Below are positions 30,676-39,833 of a stretch of 45,520 bases of DNA, piece after piece. Position numbers and translations under genes: made by a program. The number at the start of each line of letters is the position of its first letter. Position 1 is the stretch's first letter. The DNA comes from Lysobacteraceae bacterium (GTDB lineage Bacteria; Pseudomonadota; Gammaproteobacteria; Xanthomonadales; Rhodanobacteraceae), in NCBI GenBank assembly GCA_028871555.1, contig JAGWNA010000020.1:1-45520 (forward strand). Direction: 5' to 3'. Under the pieces are notes generated by a model. The model was not told the DNA's origin. It saw only the letters and a program-made list of their open reading frames with translations, and ran no database searches.

Positions 30676-31377
30676 ATGAAAGCCAGCATGATAGCCATCG
30701 GCATCCTTGCATCGGCGCTGCTGCCACTGGCTGCCTGCAGCCAGTCCGGCGGCCAGGACGCCACCCGAGCGGGCGCCACCAGCGGCATGTCCCAGGCGGC
30801 GAAGGAAGTCCGCGAACAGACCTCTTCTTCGGTGATTGCCGCGCATGTCCGCGAGGGCATCGAGCAAGCCAAGAAGGAGCTGCTCACCCAGGACATCAGC
30901 CTGGGCAATATCCACATCGGCAACGGACCGCACCCGCACGACGGCTCCCTCCCCAAGGCAGTGATCACCCCGCAGGGGACGCTGGTGATCGCCGGCAAGC
31001 CGGTCGAAGCCACGCCGCAGCAGCACGTCATGCTGCTGGATTACCGCCAGCAGATCGTCGGCATTGCCGAGGCCGGCATGGACATCGGCGCGCAGGGCGC
31101 GGACATCGGCGTCGCCGCGGCGAAGCAGGCGCTCTGGGGCGCGTTCACCGGCAAGAGCGACAAGGAGATCGAGGCGAGCATCAAGCCGCAGACCGACCAG
31201 ATCCAGGCTGCCGCGCTGCTCCTGTGCAAGCGGCTGCCCGACATGCTGGTCTCGCAGCAAAAGCTCGCCGCCGCCATGCCCGCGTTCAAGCCCTACGCCA
31301 CGATGACGCAGCAGGACGTCGACGACTGCGGCAAGGACATGAAGGACAAGAAGGGCTTCGCCACATTCTCCGATTGA
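30676..31377 (+). CDS. DUF2884 (YggN-like) putative lipoprotein
   Basis: This 233-residue exported protein has a signal segment ending in PLAAC (Cys21), so it is probably a lipoprotein; a GGAGA ribosome site precedes the ATG. The mature part has a beta-type segment KAVITPQGTLVIAGKPVEAT, then MLLDYRQQIVGIAEAGMDIG and long helices ending with three further cysteines-containing segments (LLLCKRLPDM and VDDCGKDMKD). That layout fits DUF2884/YggN-like proteins. It is the last gene of the YtrA operon. Biochemical function is unknown; membership is judged from pattern, so it is less certain than the neighbours. Confidence 0.72.
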   Translation: MKASMIAIGILASALLPLAACSQSGGQDATRAGATSGMSQAAKEVREQTSSSVIAAHVREGIEQAKKELLTQDISLGNIHIGNGPHPHDGSLPKAVITPQGTLVIAGKPVEATPQQHVMLLDYRQQIVGIAEAGMDIGAQGADIGVAAAKQALWGAFTGKSDKEIEASIKPQTDQIQAAALLLCKRLPDMLVSQQKLAAAMPAFKPYATMTQQDVDDCGKDMKDKKGFATFSD

Positions 31378-31388
31378 TCCCATGATGC

Positions 31389-31486
31389 CGCTCGCGGGCG
31401 ATGCTCTTGCTATGCGGCAGGAGCCCGCTCGCGAGCGATGCTCCTGGTTTGGTCATCGCAACAGCATCGCCCGCGAGCGGGTTCCT
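31389..31486. repeat. Cluster of REP-like palindromic repeats
   Basis: Three copies of a CCCGCTCGCGGGCGATGCT-type unit lie between the convergent DUF2884 and fumC genes. The copies at 31419-31442 and 31463-31486 are inverted relative to each other and match at 22 of 24 positions. A partial copy begins at 31389. The core is shared with 14560-14580. Such elements in Xanthomonadales are non-autonomous, RAYT-related repeats. Confidence 0.8.
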
Positions 31487-31506
31487 ACACCGGAAGTCTT
31501 TCAGGA

Positions 31507-32886
31507 TCAGCTGTGGATACCGCCGCGGGTCAAGGCCAGCGGGTCGAGCAGCTTTTTCAGCTCGTCCTTCGACAGCCCGGTGGTTTCCAGCGCCACATCC
31601 AGGATCGGCCGCTTTTCCTTGTACGCCCGCTTGGCGGTCGCCGCGCCCTTCTCGTAGCCGATCACCGGGTTCAGCGCGGTGACCAGGATCGGGTTCAGCG
31701 CCAGCGCCTGATCGACCCGCGCCTTGTTGACCCTGAAGCCGGCGATCGCCTTGTCGGCCAGCAGGCGCGATGCGTTGGCCAGGATCCCGATCGACTGCAG
31801 CAGGTTGTAGGCGATCAACGGCAGCATCACGTTGAGCTGGAAGTTGCCGGATTGGCCGGCGATGGTGATCGCCGCGTCGTTGCCGATCACCTGCGCGGCC
31901 ACCATCGCGGTTGCCTCGGGAATCACCGGGTTGACCTTGCCCGGCATGATCGACGAACCCGGTTGCAGCGCGGGCAGCTCGATCTCGCCCAGACCCGCCA
32001 GCGGACCGGAGTTCATCCAGCGCAGGTCGTTGGCGATCTTCATCAGCGCTACCGCCAGCGCCTTCAACTGGCCGGACAGTTCCACCGCCGCATCCTGCGC
32101 GGCCATGCCCTCGAAATAGTTGCCGGCCGATTCGAACTTCACCCCGGTCAGCTTCTTCAGCTGCAATGCCACCGCCGGGCCGAACTTCGGATCGGCATTG
32201 ATGCCGGTGCCGACCGCGGTACCGCCCAGGGGCAGGCGGCGCATGCGCTTGAGGCTGTCTTCGATACGCTCGATCGCCGATGCGATCTGTGCCGACCAGC
32301 CGGACAGCTCCTGGCCGAACGTGATCGGCATCGCGTCCATCAGGTGCGTGCGGCCGGTCTTGACGGCGTTGCGCAGTTCGCGAGCCCGCTTGTCGATGGT
32401 CTTCTTCAGGTGCTTCAGCGCCGGCAGCAGCTGCCCGCTGACGGTCAGCGTGGCGCTGACGTGGATCGTCGTCGGGATCACGTCGTTCGAGCTCTGCCCG
32501 TAATTGACGTGATCGTTCGGATGCACCCTGGCGCCGCCCTTCACGGCCAGCTGCGCGATCACCTCGTTCGCATTCATGTTGGTGCTGGTGCCCGAGCCGG
32601 TCTGGAAGACGTCGATCGGGAACTGCGCGTCGTGTCCGCCATCGGCCACCGCCAGCGCCGCTTTGCGGATCGCCAGCGCCTGGCTCTTCTTCAGGTGCCC
32701 CATCGACAGGTTGACCTCGGCGGCGGCGGCCTTGATCAGGCCCAGCGCGCGGATGAAGGGCCGCGGCAGATGCAGGCCGGAGATCGGAAAGTTGTCGATC
32801 GCGCGTTGGGTCTGCGCGCCGTACAGCGCGTCGGCAGGCACCTGCAATTCGCCCATGCTGTCGTGTTCGATGCGGAAACTGCTCAT
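31507..32886 (-). CDS. fumC: Class II fumarate hydratase
   Basis: This 459-residue iron-independent fumarase converts fumarate to malate in the TCA cycle. The family signature GSSIMPGKVNPV starts at residue 310 and contains the flexible catalytic serine loop. Other motifs are TGSGTSTNMNANEVIA and GRTHLMDAMPITFGQE, the latter with the catalytic base His region. Length and sequence match the FumC tetramer. An AAGGAAC ribosome site precedes the ATG at 32886. It is divergent from purB, a member of the same lyase superfamily with the same SS-loop. Being oxidation-resistant, FumC is often made under oxidative or iron stress. Confidence 0.97.
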   Translation of the reverse strand: MSSFRIEHDSMGELQVPADALYGAQTQRAIDNFPISGLHLPRPFIRALGLIKAAAAEVNLSMGHLKKSQALAIRKAALAVADGGHDAQFPIDVFQTGSGTSTNMNANEVIAQLAVKGGARVHPNDHVNYGQSSNDVIPTTIHVSATLTVSGQLLPALKHLKKTIDKRARELRNAVKTGRTHLMDAMPITFGQELSGWSAQIASAIERIEDSLKRMRRLPLGGTAVGTGINADPKFGPAVALQLKKLTGVKFESAGNYFEGMAAQDAAVELSGQLKALAVALMKIANDLRWMNSGPLAGLGEIELPALQPGSSIMPGKVNPVIPEATAMVAAQVIGNDAAITIAGQSGNFQLNVMLPLIAYNLLQSIGILANASRLLADKAIAGFRVNKARVDQALALNPILVTALNPVIGYEKGAATAKRAYKEKRPILDVALETTGLSKDELKKLLDPLALTRGGIHS

Positions 32887-32944
32887 GGTTTGTTCCTTCG
32901 GTGGGAGGTGAAAACCCGCATATCAGGGACTCCTGAAGCACTCC

Positions 32945-33029
32945 CGTCGCCCCAGCGAAAGCTGGGGTCCAGTGACTCAAGGCCCTTGAAGGCCAACGGC
33001 ACTGGATTCCTGCTTCCGCAGGAATGACG
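32945..33029. repeat. Paired-hairpin intergenic repeat of about 85 bases
   Basis: The element starts CGTCGCCCCAGCGAAAGCTG and ends GCTTCCGCAGGAATGACG. It contains one hairpin (CCCCAGC with GCTGGGG), then CCAGTG mirrored by CACTGG, then a second hairpin (TTCCTGC with GCAGGAA), so the two ends are inverted copies of each other. This matches the widespread CGTCATTCC...GGAATCCAGTG type of bacterial repeat. It lies in the fumC-purB divergent gap. Confidence 0.75.
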
Positions 33030-33099
33030 AGCAGAAAAGCCATTTCGTGGTTCGCCACTATAGGCCGCAAGGCATCCAGCCGCCGTCAATGTAAAATGA

Positions 33100-34494
<1,395 letters not shown>

Positions 34495-34568
34495 AAGTGA
34501 AACCGGGACGGGCGAAGTCAATCCCCTGCGAACCGCAAGGTCATCATTGCTTACCCCGACAAATCTTC

Positions 34569-34600
34569 AGGGCGCCCCCCATCAAGGGCGGCGCCCTTTT
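34569..34600 (+). terminator. Intrinsic terminator after purB
   Basis: AGGGCGCC (34569-34576) pairs with GGCGCCCT (34590-34597) around a 13-base loop and continues into TTTTCGTT. It lies 75 bases after the purB stop and 9 bases before the end of the convergent GST gene, so it serves purB in particular. Confidence 0.75.
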
Positions 34601-34608
34601 CGTTGCCC

Positions 34609-35217
34609 TTACTTGATCAACCCTTCCGCCTGCATCGCCGCCTGCACTTTCGGGCGAGCGGCGACGCGCTTCTGGAAGGCCAGCAGGGCCGGGAATCCGG
34701 ACAGGTCCAGGTCCACGTGTTTCGCCCAATTGGTGACGGTGAACAGGTAGGCGTCAGCGGCGCTGAAGTGGTCGCCGAGCAGCCAGTCCTGCTTCGCCAG
34801 CACGGCATCGAGCGGGGCGTAGCGCTTGCGCAGGTAGTCCTTGCGCTCCTCGCACACTTCGGCGGGCGTGGCCGGCCTGAACAGCGGGCTGTAGGTCTTG
34901 TGCAGTTCGGAGTTGATGTAGCCCAGGCTCTCCTGCAGGCGATAGCGCGGCAGCGTGCCGTTGGGCGGGGCCAGGGCGCTCTCTGGCTTGAGATCGGCCA
35001 GGTACTGCACGATCGCCGTGCCCTCGGTCAGCAGCTCGCCGTTGTCCAGCAGCAGCGCCGGCACATAGCCCTTAGGATTGACCTGCCAATAATCCTGGCC
35101 GCTTTCGGTGCGCTTGACGTTGCCGTCGACTTTTTCCAGCTGCAGGGGAATACCCGCTTCCAGCGCCACGATGTGCGGCGAGAGCGAACAGGCACCGGGG
35201 GAGTAATAGAGCTTCAT
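34609..35217 (-). CDS. gstA: Glutathione S-transferase, bacterial beta-class
   Basis: This 202-residue GST conjugates or reduces substrates with glutathione. The N-terminal thioredoxin-like domain starts MKLYYSPGACSLSPHIVALE, with Cys10 characteristic of beta-class bacterial GSTs. NPKGYVPALLLDNG has the cis-Pro, and ELLTEGTAIVQYLAD has the glutathione-binding Glu-Gly. The all-helical C-terminal domain contains WLLGDHFSAADAYLFTVTNW, the N-capping box region. The ribosome site is GGAGA. It is divergent from the HxlR regulator, with a long dyad in the gap, so HxlR control is likely. It probably takes part in detoxifying electrophiles. Confidence 0.95.
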   Translation of the reverse strand: MKLYYSPGACSLSPHIVALEAGIPLQLEKVDGNVKRTESGQDYWQVNPKGYVPALLLDNGELLTEGTAIVQYLADLKPESALAPPNGTLPRYRLQESLGYINSELHKTYSPLFRPATPAEVCEERKDYLRKRYAPLDAVLAKQDWLLGDHFSAADAYLFTVTNWAKHVDLDLSGFPALLAFQKRVAARPKVQAAMQAEGLIK

Positions 35218-35318
35218 GCAAAATCTCCATGCGAGGTATGTTGGGGTCTGGCATCGCCGGCGGCCGCGGCAACAACGCGCCGCCGCGGCGTGACGAAGCG
35301 CGCATCATAGCCGTCAGT

Positions 35319-35343
35319 GGTTACTGATGGATACCATGTAACC
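35319..35343. promoter_or_regulatory. Dyad operator between gstA and hxlR-type gene
   Basis: GGTTAC (35319-35324) is mirrored by GTAACC (35338-35343), and inside them ATGG is mirrored by CCAT around ATA. The left half carries two extra bases, so the palindrome is nearly continuous with a small asymmetry. A TATGAT -10-like box for gstA lies at 35304-35309 on the minus strand, placing the dyad over its -35 region. HxlR regulators bind such dyads to repress a divergent redox gene. Confidence 0.6.
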
Positions 35344-35404
35344 GCCAGTTAGTGCACAATGCAGTATCCGCACAGTTACCGGCATGGCCCGGAGGGATGT
35401 CCAC

Positions 35405-35794
35405 ATGGGTCTGCCCGTACGCAAGAGCAAGGTCGCCGAGCCGCCGCCGGCCTGCCCGCTCACCGAGAGCCTGGCGCTGCTGCGCGGCGCCTGGGCGCCC
35501 AACGTGATCTGGTATCTCAGCGCCGAGCCGCGTCGTTTCGGCGAACTGCGGCACGATATTCCGCGCATCTCGGCGCGGGTGCTCAGCGCGCGGCTGCGCG
35601 AGCTCGAGTCGCGTGGACTGGTGACCCGGCGTGTGCTCGACAGCTCGCCACCGTCGGCCGAATACGCGCTCACCGATCTGGGCCGCGAGATGTTGCCGGC
35701 GATCCATGCGCTGGCCAGCGTGGGGCAGAAGCTGATCACGCAGTGGGGCAAGGCGCGAGCGGGCAAGGTGAAGGTGGCGATGCGCGGGAGGTGA
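35405..35794 (+). CDS. HxlR-family transcriptional regulator
   Basis: This 129-residue winged-helix regulator matches the HxlR family. It has the conserved cysteine in PACPLTESLALLRGAW (Cys18 from the chosen start), the RRFGELRHDIPRIS and VLSARLRELESRGLVTR recognition helices, and the wing YALTDLGREML. In HxlR proteins the lone Cys often senses electrophiles or reactive chlorine and aldehydes. I chose the ATG at 35405 because GGAGGG sits 8 bases before it; an ATG at 35384 would add seven residues but lacks a ribosome site. It is divergent from gstA, and the shared dyad suggests control of that gene. Confidence 0.93.
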   Translation: MGLPVRKSKVAEPPPACPLTESLALLRGAWAPNVIWYLSAEPRRFGELRHDIPRISARVLSARLRELESRGLVTRRVLDSSPPSAEYALTDLGREMLPAIHALASVGQKLITQWGKARAGKVKVAMRGR

Positions 35795-35846
35795 TGGAGT
35801 GTTCTTTGTGTGTGCGAAGCCGGAAGCAAGAGCCCCCTCACCCTGG

Positions 35847-35876
35847 CCCTCTCCCCGCGCAGGCGCGGGGAGAGGG
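35847..35876. repeat. 14-bp perfect hairpin, CCCTCTCCCCGCGC family
   Basis: CCCTCTCCCCGCGC (35847-35860) and GCGCGGGGAGAGGG (35863-35876) form a perfect stem with a 2-base loop, preceded by CCCTCACCCTGG. This is a known type of dispersed intergenic repeat in GC-rich proteobacteria. It lies between the convergent hxlR-type gene and cysK, 20 bases past the latter's stop, and may end both transcripts. Confidence 0.8.
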
Positions 35877-35896
35877 GACATCAGCATCGAGTGGGT

Positions 35897-36838
35897 TTAT
35901 TCGATGTCGTCGGACCCCTCGTTGACCCCCTCGAACAGGAAGGTGGACAGGTAGCGTTCGCCGGTGTCCGGCAGCATCGCCAGCAGCACCGAGCCTTGCG
36001 GCGCGTTCTTGGCCACCTTCAGCGCGGCGGCCAGGGTGGCGCCGGCGGAGATGCCGACGAAGATGCCTTCCTGCTGCGCCAGCGCGCGCGAGGTGTCGCG
36101 GGCCAGCACATCGTCGACCAGCACGATCTCGTTGACCACGCCACGGTTGAGCACCTTGGGCACGAAATCCGGCGTCCAGCCCTGGATCTTGTGCGGCTGC
36201 CATTCCTTGCCGGCGAGCAGCGCCGCACCCTCCGGTTCGGTGGCGATCACCTTGACCTCCGGACGTGCCACCTTCAGCACTTCGCCCACGCCGGTGAGAG
36301 TGCCGCCGGTGCCCCAGCCGCTGACGAAATAATCCAGCCGGCGGCCGGCGAAATCGCGCAGGATCTCCGGCGCGGTGGTGTTGCGGTGGTAGGCCGGATT
36401 GGCTTCGTTCTCGAACTGGCGAGCCAGGAACCAGCCGTGTTTCTTCGCCAGTTCCTCCGCCTTGATCACCATGCCGCTGCCGCGGGCGGCCCCCGGCGTC
36501 AACAGTACCTTGCCGCCGTAGGCGCGGATCAGCTTGCGCCGTTCGACCGAGAAGGTCTCGCTCATCACCGCCACGAACGGATAGCCGCGCGCCGCGCACA
36601 CGGCCGCCAGCGCCACGCCGGTGTTGCCGGAAGTGGCCTCGACCACGGTCTGGCCGGGCTTGAGCGCGCCGCGCTGCTCGGCGTCGAGGATGATCGCCAG
36701 CGCCAGACGATCCTTGACCGACCCGGCCGGATTGAACGCCTCCACCTTCACGTAGAGCGTCACGTGCTTCGGCGCCAGTCGGTGCAGTTTCACGATCGGC
36801 GTATTGCCGATGGTGTCGAGAATGCTGTCGTAGATCAT
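35897..36838 (-). CDS. cysK: Cysteine synthase A (O-acetylserine sulfhydrylase)
   Basis: This 313-residue PLP enzyme makes cysteine from O-acetylserine and sulfide. The PLP lysine is K42 in NPAGSVKDR, EATSGNTGVALA is the substrate loop, and GWGTGGTLTGVGEVL is the PLP-phosphate loop. The length and the C-terminal SVLLAMLPDTGERYLST match CysK/CysM-type enzymes; CysK is favoured. AAGGAG lies before the ATG at 36838. It follows cysG by 84 bp in the same direction, and a common transcript is likely. It supplies the last step of the sulfate pathway encoded around it. Confidence 0.95.
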   Translation of the reverse strand: MIYDSILDTIGNTPIVKLHRLAPKHVTLYVKVEAFNPAGSVKDRLALAIILDAEQRGALKPGQTVVEATSGNTGVALAAVCAARGYPFVAVMSETFSVERRKLIRAYGGKVLLTPGAARGSGMVIKAEELAKKHGWFLARQFENEANPAYHRNTTAPEILRDFAGRRLDYFVSGWGTGGTLTGVGEVLKVARPEVKVIATEPEGAALLAGKEWQPHKIQGWTPDFVPKVLNRGVVNEIVLVDDVLARDTSRALAQQEGIFVGISAGATLAAALKVAKNAPQGSVLLAMLPDTGERYLSTFLFEGVNEGSDDIE

Positions 36839-36922
36839 GGAGTACTCCTTGAAAACCAGGAAATTGAAACCGGGAAATGGACCGCGCCGCCGATCATGCG
36901 CCGACGCCGGTGAAATTCAATG

Positions 36923-38431
36923 TCAGGCGCGATGGATCGCGGCCAGCAGGCCGGCGCGGGCCGGCGCATCAGCCAGATCCGCTTGCCGACTTGCCGGCAC
37001 CCGGATGGCGTGCACGCTCGCACCCAGCGGCGGCGATCCGAACCAGGCCAGCGACGTCGCCAATGCGGCGACTTCGCCCAGGATCAGCAGGGCCGGCGAG
37101 CGCACCGCATGTACCGCCGCGCGTTCGGCCAGATTCGCCAGCGTGCCGGTGACCACGCGCTGTTCGGCGCGCGAGCCGTTCTCGATCAACGCGAACGGGG
37201 TCGCCGCGGCACGCCCGTGTTCGATCAGGCGCTGCTGCAGCTCGGCCAGCCCGGCCACGCCCATGTAGACGGCCAAAGTCTGCCGCTCCTGCGCCAGCGC
37301 GGTCCAGTCCAGCGTGTCGCGCGAGGCCTGGCAATGCGCGGTGACGAAACGCACCGACTGCGCGTGGTCGCGGTGGGTCAGCGCAATGCCGGCATAGGCG
37401 GCGCAGGCCACGGCGGCGGTGATGCCGGGCACCACTTCATAGGGAATCTTGTGCGCGCGCAGGAACTCCAGCTCCTCGCCGCCGCGGCCGAACACGAACG
37501 GATCGCCGCCCTTCAGCCGCACCACGCGCCGCCCAGCCCGCGCATGCTCGAGCATCAGCGCGTGGATGCCGTCCTGGGTGGTGTGGTGATTCCCGGCCTG
37601 CTTGCCGACCTCGATGCGCTCGGCGTCGCGCCGGGCCAGATCCAGCACCTCGGCGCTGACCAGGCGGTCGTGCAGGATCACGTCGGCCTCGTTCAGCGCG
37701 CGCAGCGCGCGCAGCGTCAGCAGGCCCGGATCGCCCGGCCCGGCACCGACCAGCGCTACCGAACCGGCGGACCCGGCTGGCGCCGCCGCCAGCGCATACT
37801 CGGCCGCCGCCAGCGCATACTCGGCCGCCGCCAGCGCCTCGTCCGGCCGACCCTGCCGCAGCAAGGTCGCCACCGGGCCGGCGAACAGGCTTTCGTAGAA
37901 AGCCCGCCGCGCCGCCATGTCGGCAAAGCGCACGCGGATGCGCTTGCGCAGTTTCGCGGCGAGCGCGGCCAGCGCTCCCAGCGAATGATCGAGCAGGCTC
38001 TCCAGCCGCTCGCGCAGCAGCCGCGCCAGCATCGGTGCATCGCCGCCGCTGGAGATCGCGATGGTCAGCGGCGCGCGATCGATCACCGCCGGCACATGGA
38101 AACTGGACAGCGCCGCATCGTCCACCACGTTGACGAAGACCCGCCGCCGACCCGCCGCGGCAGCAACCTGCCGGTTCACCGCGCGATCCGAGGTGGCCGC
38201 CACCACCAGCCAGACCGGGTCGAGCCAGTCGTCCCGGAACGCTTCGCGCCGTTGCGCGATGCGGCCCTGGGCCACCCAGCGCTGCAACCGGCCGGTCAGC
38301 TCGACGGCGTTCACCGTCACCACGGCCTGCGCGGCCAGCAACGCCTCGATCTTGCGCTCGGCAACCGCCCCTCCGCCCACGACCAGCACCGCGCGCTGCG
38401 AAAGATCGGCGAACAGCGGGTAGAGTTTCAT
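36923..38431 (-). CDS. cysG: Siroheme synthase CysG (trifunctional)
   Basis: This 502-residue enzyme makes siroheme, the cofactor of sulfite reductase. The N-terminal half is the precorrin-2 dehydrogenase/ferrochelatase ([18 protein letters not shown] is the NAD-binding motif). D104 in [10 protein letters not shown] and S128 in [14 protein letters not shown] match the catalytic Asp and the phosphorylated Ser of Salmonella CysG. The C-terminal half is the SAM uroporphyrinogen-III methyltransferase: [35 protein letters not shown] and [17 protein letters not shown] chose the ATG at 38431; upstream frame extensions are unlike the family. Two copies of EYALAAA (residues about 204-217) lie in the linker. 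A C-terminal extension of about 40 residues follows the methyltransferase. It is divergent from cysB. Confidence 0.95.
   Translation of the reverse strand: MKLYPLFADLSQRAVLVVGGGAVAERKIEALLAAQAVVTVNAVELTGRLQRWVAQGRIAQRREAFRDDWLDPVWLVVAATSDRAVNRQVAAAAGRRRVFVNVVDDAALSSFHVPAVIDRAPLTIAISSGGDAPMLARLLRERLESLLDHSLGALAALAAKLRKRIRVRFADMAARRAFYESLFAGPVATLLRQGRPDEALAAAEYALAAAEYALAAAPAGSAGSVALVGAGPGDPGLLTLRALRALNEADVILHDRLVSAEVLDLARRDAERIEVGKQAGNHHTTQDGIHALMLEHARAGRRVVRLKGGDPFVFGRGGEELEFLRAHKIPYEVVPGITAAVACAAYAGIALTHRDHAQSVRFVTAHCQASRDTLDWTALAQERQTLAVYMGVAGLAELQQRLIEHGRAAATPFALIENGSRAEQRVVTGTLANLAERAAVHAVRSPALLILGEVAALATSLAWFGSPPLGASVHAIRVPASRQADLADAPARAGLLAAIHRA
37782..37841. repeat. 21-bp tandem repeat inside cysG linker
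   Basis: GCCGCCGCCAGCGCATACTC plus G (21 bases) occurs at 37782-37802 and 37803-37823, and a third, partial copy starts at 37824. It is in frame, so it encodes the seven-residue unit EYALAAA twice with a decayed third. Identical copies suggest a recent slippage duplication. Confidence 0.85.
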
Positions 38432-38756
38432 GGTCGGGGCCTGCACACTGCTGCGACGGAAGGGCCATGTCACCCTACGAAGCCTTTCCGCTACCGGCAA
38501 ATGATATATATCGCCCTGCTTATGCCTTGATGTTATGAGCCGGTCATCCCGCGGAGAAACTTGACACATCGCAACATTGGACATATAGACGTCCACGGCA
38601 TGAATGCGAAAAAAACCGGACGGCAGATCATCCGGGGCGGCGCGCGCATCGCCCGCCATGTCGTGCCAGGGATGATGCCCGCCCGTGCCACGCGATGCTC
38701 CCGTGTTCCGTTCGCGCGCCAAGGCACCGACCCCGACCGTTCACGAGCCATCCGCC
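38432..38756. promoter_or_regulatory. Divergent control region cysG / cysB
   Basis: These 325 bases hold the promoters of two divergent sulfur genes. Toward cysB, TTGACA (38561-38566) and TATAGA (38584-38589) are spaced by the optimal 17 bases, giving a near-consensus promoter and a leader of about 160 bases. Toward cysG, the AT-rich block at 38495-38513 contains the perfect palindrome GATATATATC (38503-38512), which stands out in this GC-rich DNA and could be part of the cysG promoter or a CysB contact site. The cysB leader contains an ATG at about 38600 starting an open frame that overlaps the cysB start; I do not call it a gene. Confidence 0.65.
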
Positions 38757-39752
38757 ATGACGCTTGTCCAGCTGCGCTACCTCATCGCCATCGCCGACTC
38801 CGGCCTCAACATCACGCTGGCCGCCGAGCGCGTGCACGCCACCCAGCCCGGCCTGAGCAAGCAGCTGCGGCAACTTGAGGACGAGCTGGGCTTCCAGCTG
38901 TTCGTGCGCAAGGGCAAGAGCCTCGATGCGATAACCCACGCCGGCGAGCAGGTCATCGAACGCGCCCGCACCATCCTCACCGAAGCGGCCAATATCCGCG
39001 CGATCGCGGCGGACCTGCGCAACGAGGCGCACGGCGAATTGCGCATCGCCACCACCCACACCCAGGCCCGCTTCGCCCTGCCCGCCGCGATCGCCGCGCT
39101 CAGCAACCTCTATCGGCAGGTCAGCGTGCACCTGCAGCCGACCCGCGATGCCGACGTGCTGGCGCAACTGGAAGCCGGCCACGTCGACATGGCGGTGATC
39201 AGCAGCGCCGGCGCACCGCCCGCATCCGGCATCGCCCTGCCGGCCTACCACTGGCACCGGGTGATCGTGACGCCACAGGGGCATCCGCTGGCCGCGCGCG
39301 GACAGCCGCCCACCCTGCACGAACTGGCCGAGCTGCCGCTGGTCAGCTACGAATCGTCGCTGAAGGCGGAGTCGTCCCTGCGGCGGGCGTTCGACGCGGT
39401 CGGCCTGACCCCGCAGATCGTGATGACCGCCGGCGACGCCGACCTGATCAAGACCTACGTGCGCGCCGGCCTGGGCATCGGCGTGCTGGCCGAGATGGCC
39501 ATGCAGGACAGCGACACCGATCTGCACAGCCTGCCCGCCGACCACCTGTTCCCCCGCTGCACCACCTGGATCGTGCTGCGCCGCGAAAGCGTGCTGCGCG
39601 AATACATGCTGGAGTTCATCGGCCAGTTCGCGCCGCACCTGGATCGCCGCGAAGTGGCAAGGACGCTGGCCGGCGATGCGGCCCAAAGCGATTGGCCCGG
39701 CGTACCGCACTGGCGGCAGCGGCAGCCGGCGCCGCTGCCTGACGCGACCTGA
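38757..39752 (+). CDS. cysB: CysB-type LysR regulator of sulfur assimilation
   Basis: This 331-residue LysR regulator controls cysteine-biosynthesis genes. The HTH is at about 3-60 (QLRYLIAIADSGLNITLAAE and QPGLSKQLRQLEDELGFQLF), typical for CysB/Cbl. The effector site has TTHTQARF, placing T100, T102 and Q103 at exactly the positions that bind sulfate or N-acetylserine in enteric CysB. I chose the ATG at 38757; a longer frame from 38685 is GC-rich leader sequence. It is divergent from cysG-cysK and upstream of cysIH on the map, and the known role is activation of these genes under sulfur limitation. The protein is a little longer than enteric CysB at its C-terminus. Confidence 0.94.
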   Translation: MTLVQLRYLIAIADSGLNITLAAERVHATQPGLSKQLRQLEDELGFQLFVRKGKSLDAITHAGEQVIERARTILTEAANIRAIAADLRNEAHGELRIATTHTQARFALPAAIAALSNLYRQVSVHLQPTRDADVLAQLEAGHVDMAVISSAGAPPASGIALPAYHWHRVIVTPQGHPLAARGQPPTLHELAELPLVSYESSLKAESSLRRAFDAVGLTPQIVMTAGDADLIKTYVRAGLGIGVLAEMAMQDSDTDLHSLPADHLFPRCTTWIVLRRESVLREYMLEFIGQFAPHLDRREVARTLAGDAAQSDWPGVPHWRQRQPAPLPDAT

Positions 39753-39794
39753 GCGCACCGCGGGGCGAGTACGTGCCGCACCGACGGCATGCCA

Positions 39795-39822
39795 CCGGGA
39801 CCGTCATGATCGACGGCCCCGG
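39795..39822. terminator. Hairpin between convergent cysB and the BNR gene
   Basis: CCGTC (39801-39805) pairs with GACGG (39812-39816), extended by CCGG on the outer side (39795-39798 with 39819-39822) across small internal bulges. It sits in the 81-base gap between convergent stops and has no T-run. It is a candidate bidirectional terminator only. Confidence 0.35.
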
Positions 39823-39833
39823 CTGTGCATGCG

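Noticed and set aside
38561..38878. Leader ORF upstream of and overlapping cysB
   Set aside because: It is Arg/His-rich, has no ribosome site and runs into the cysB gene in another frame; noted only as an upstream start codon in the leader.
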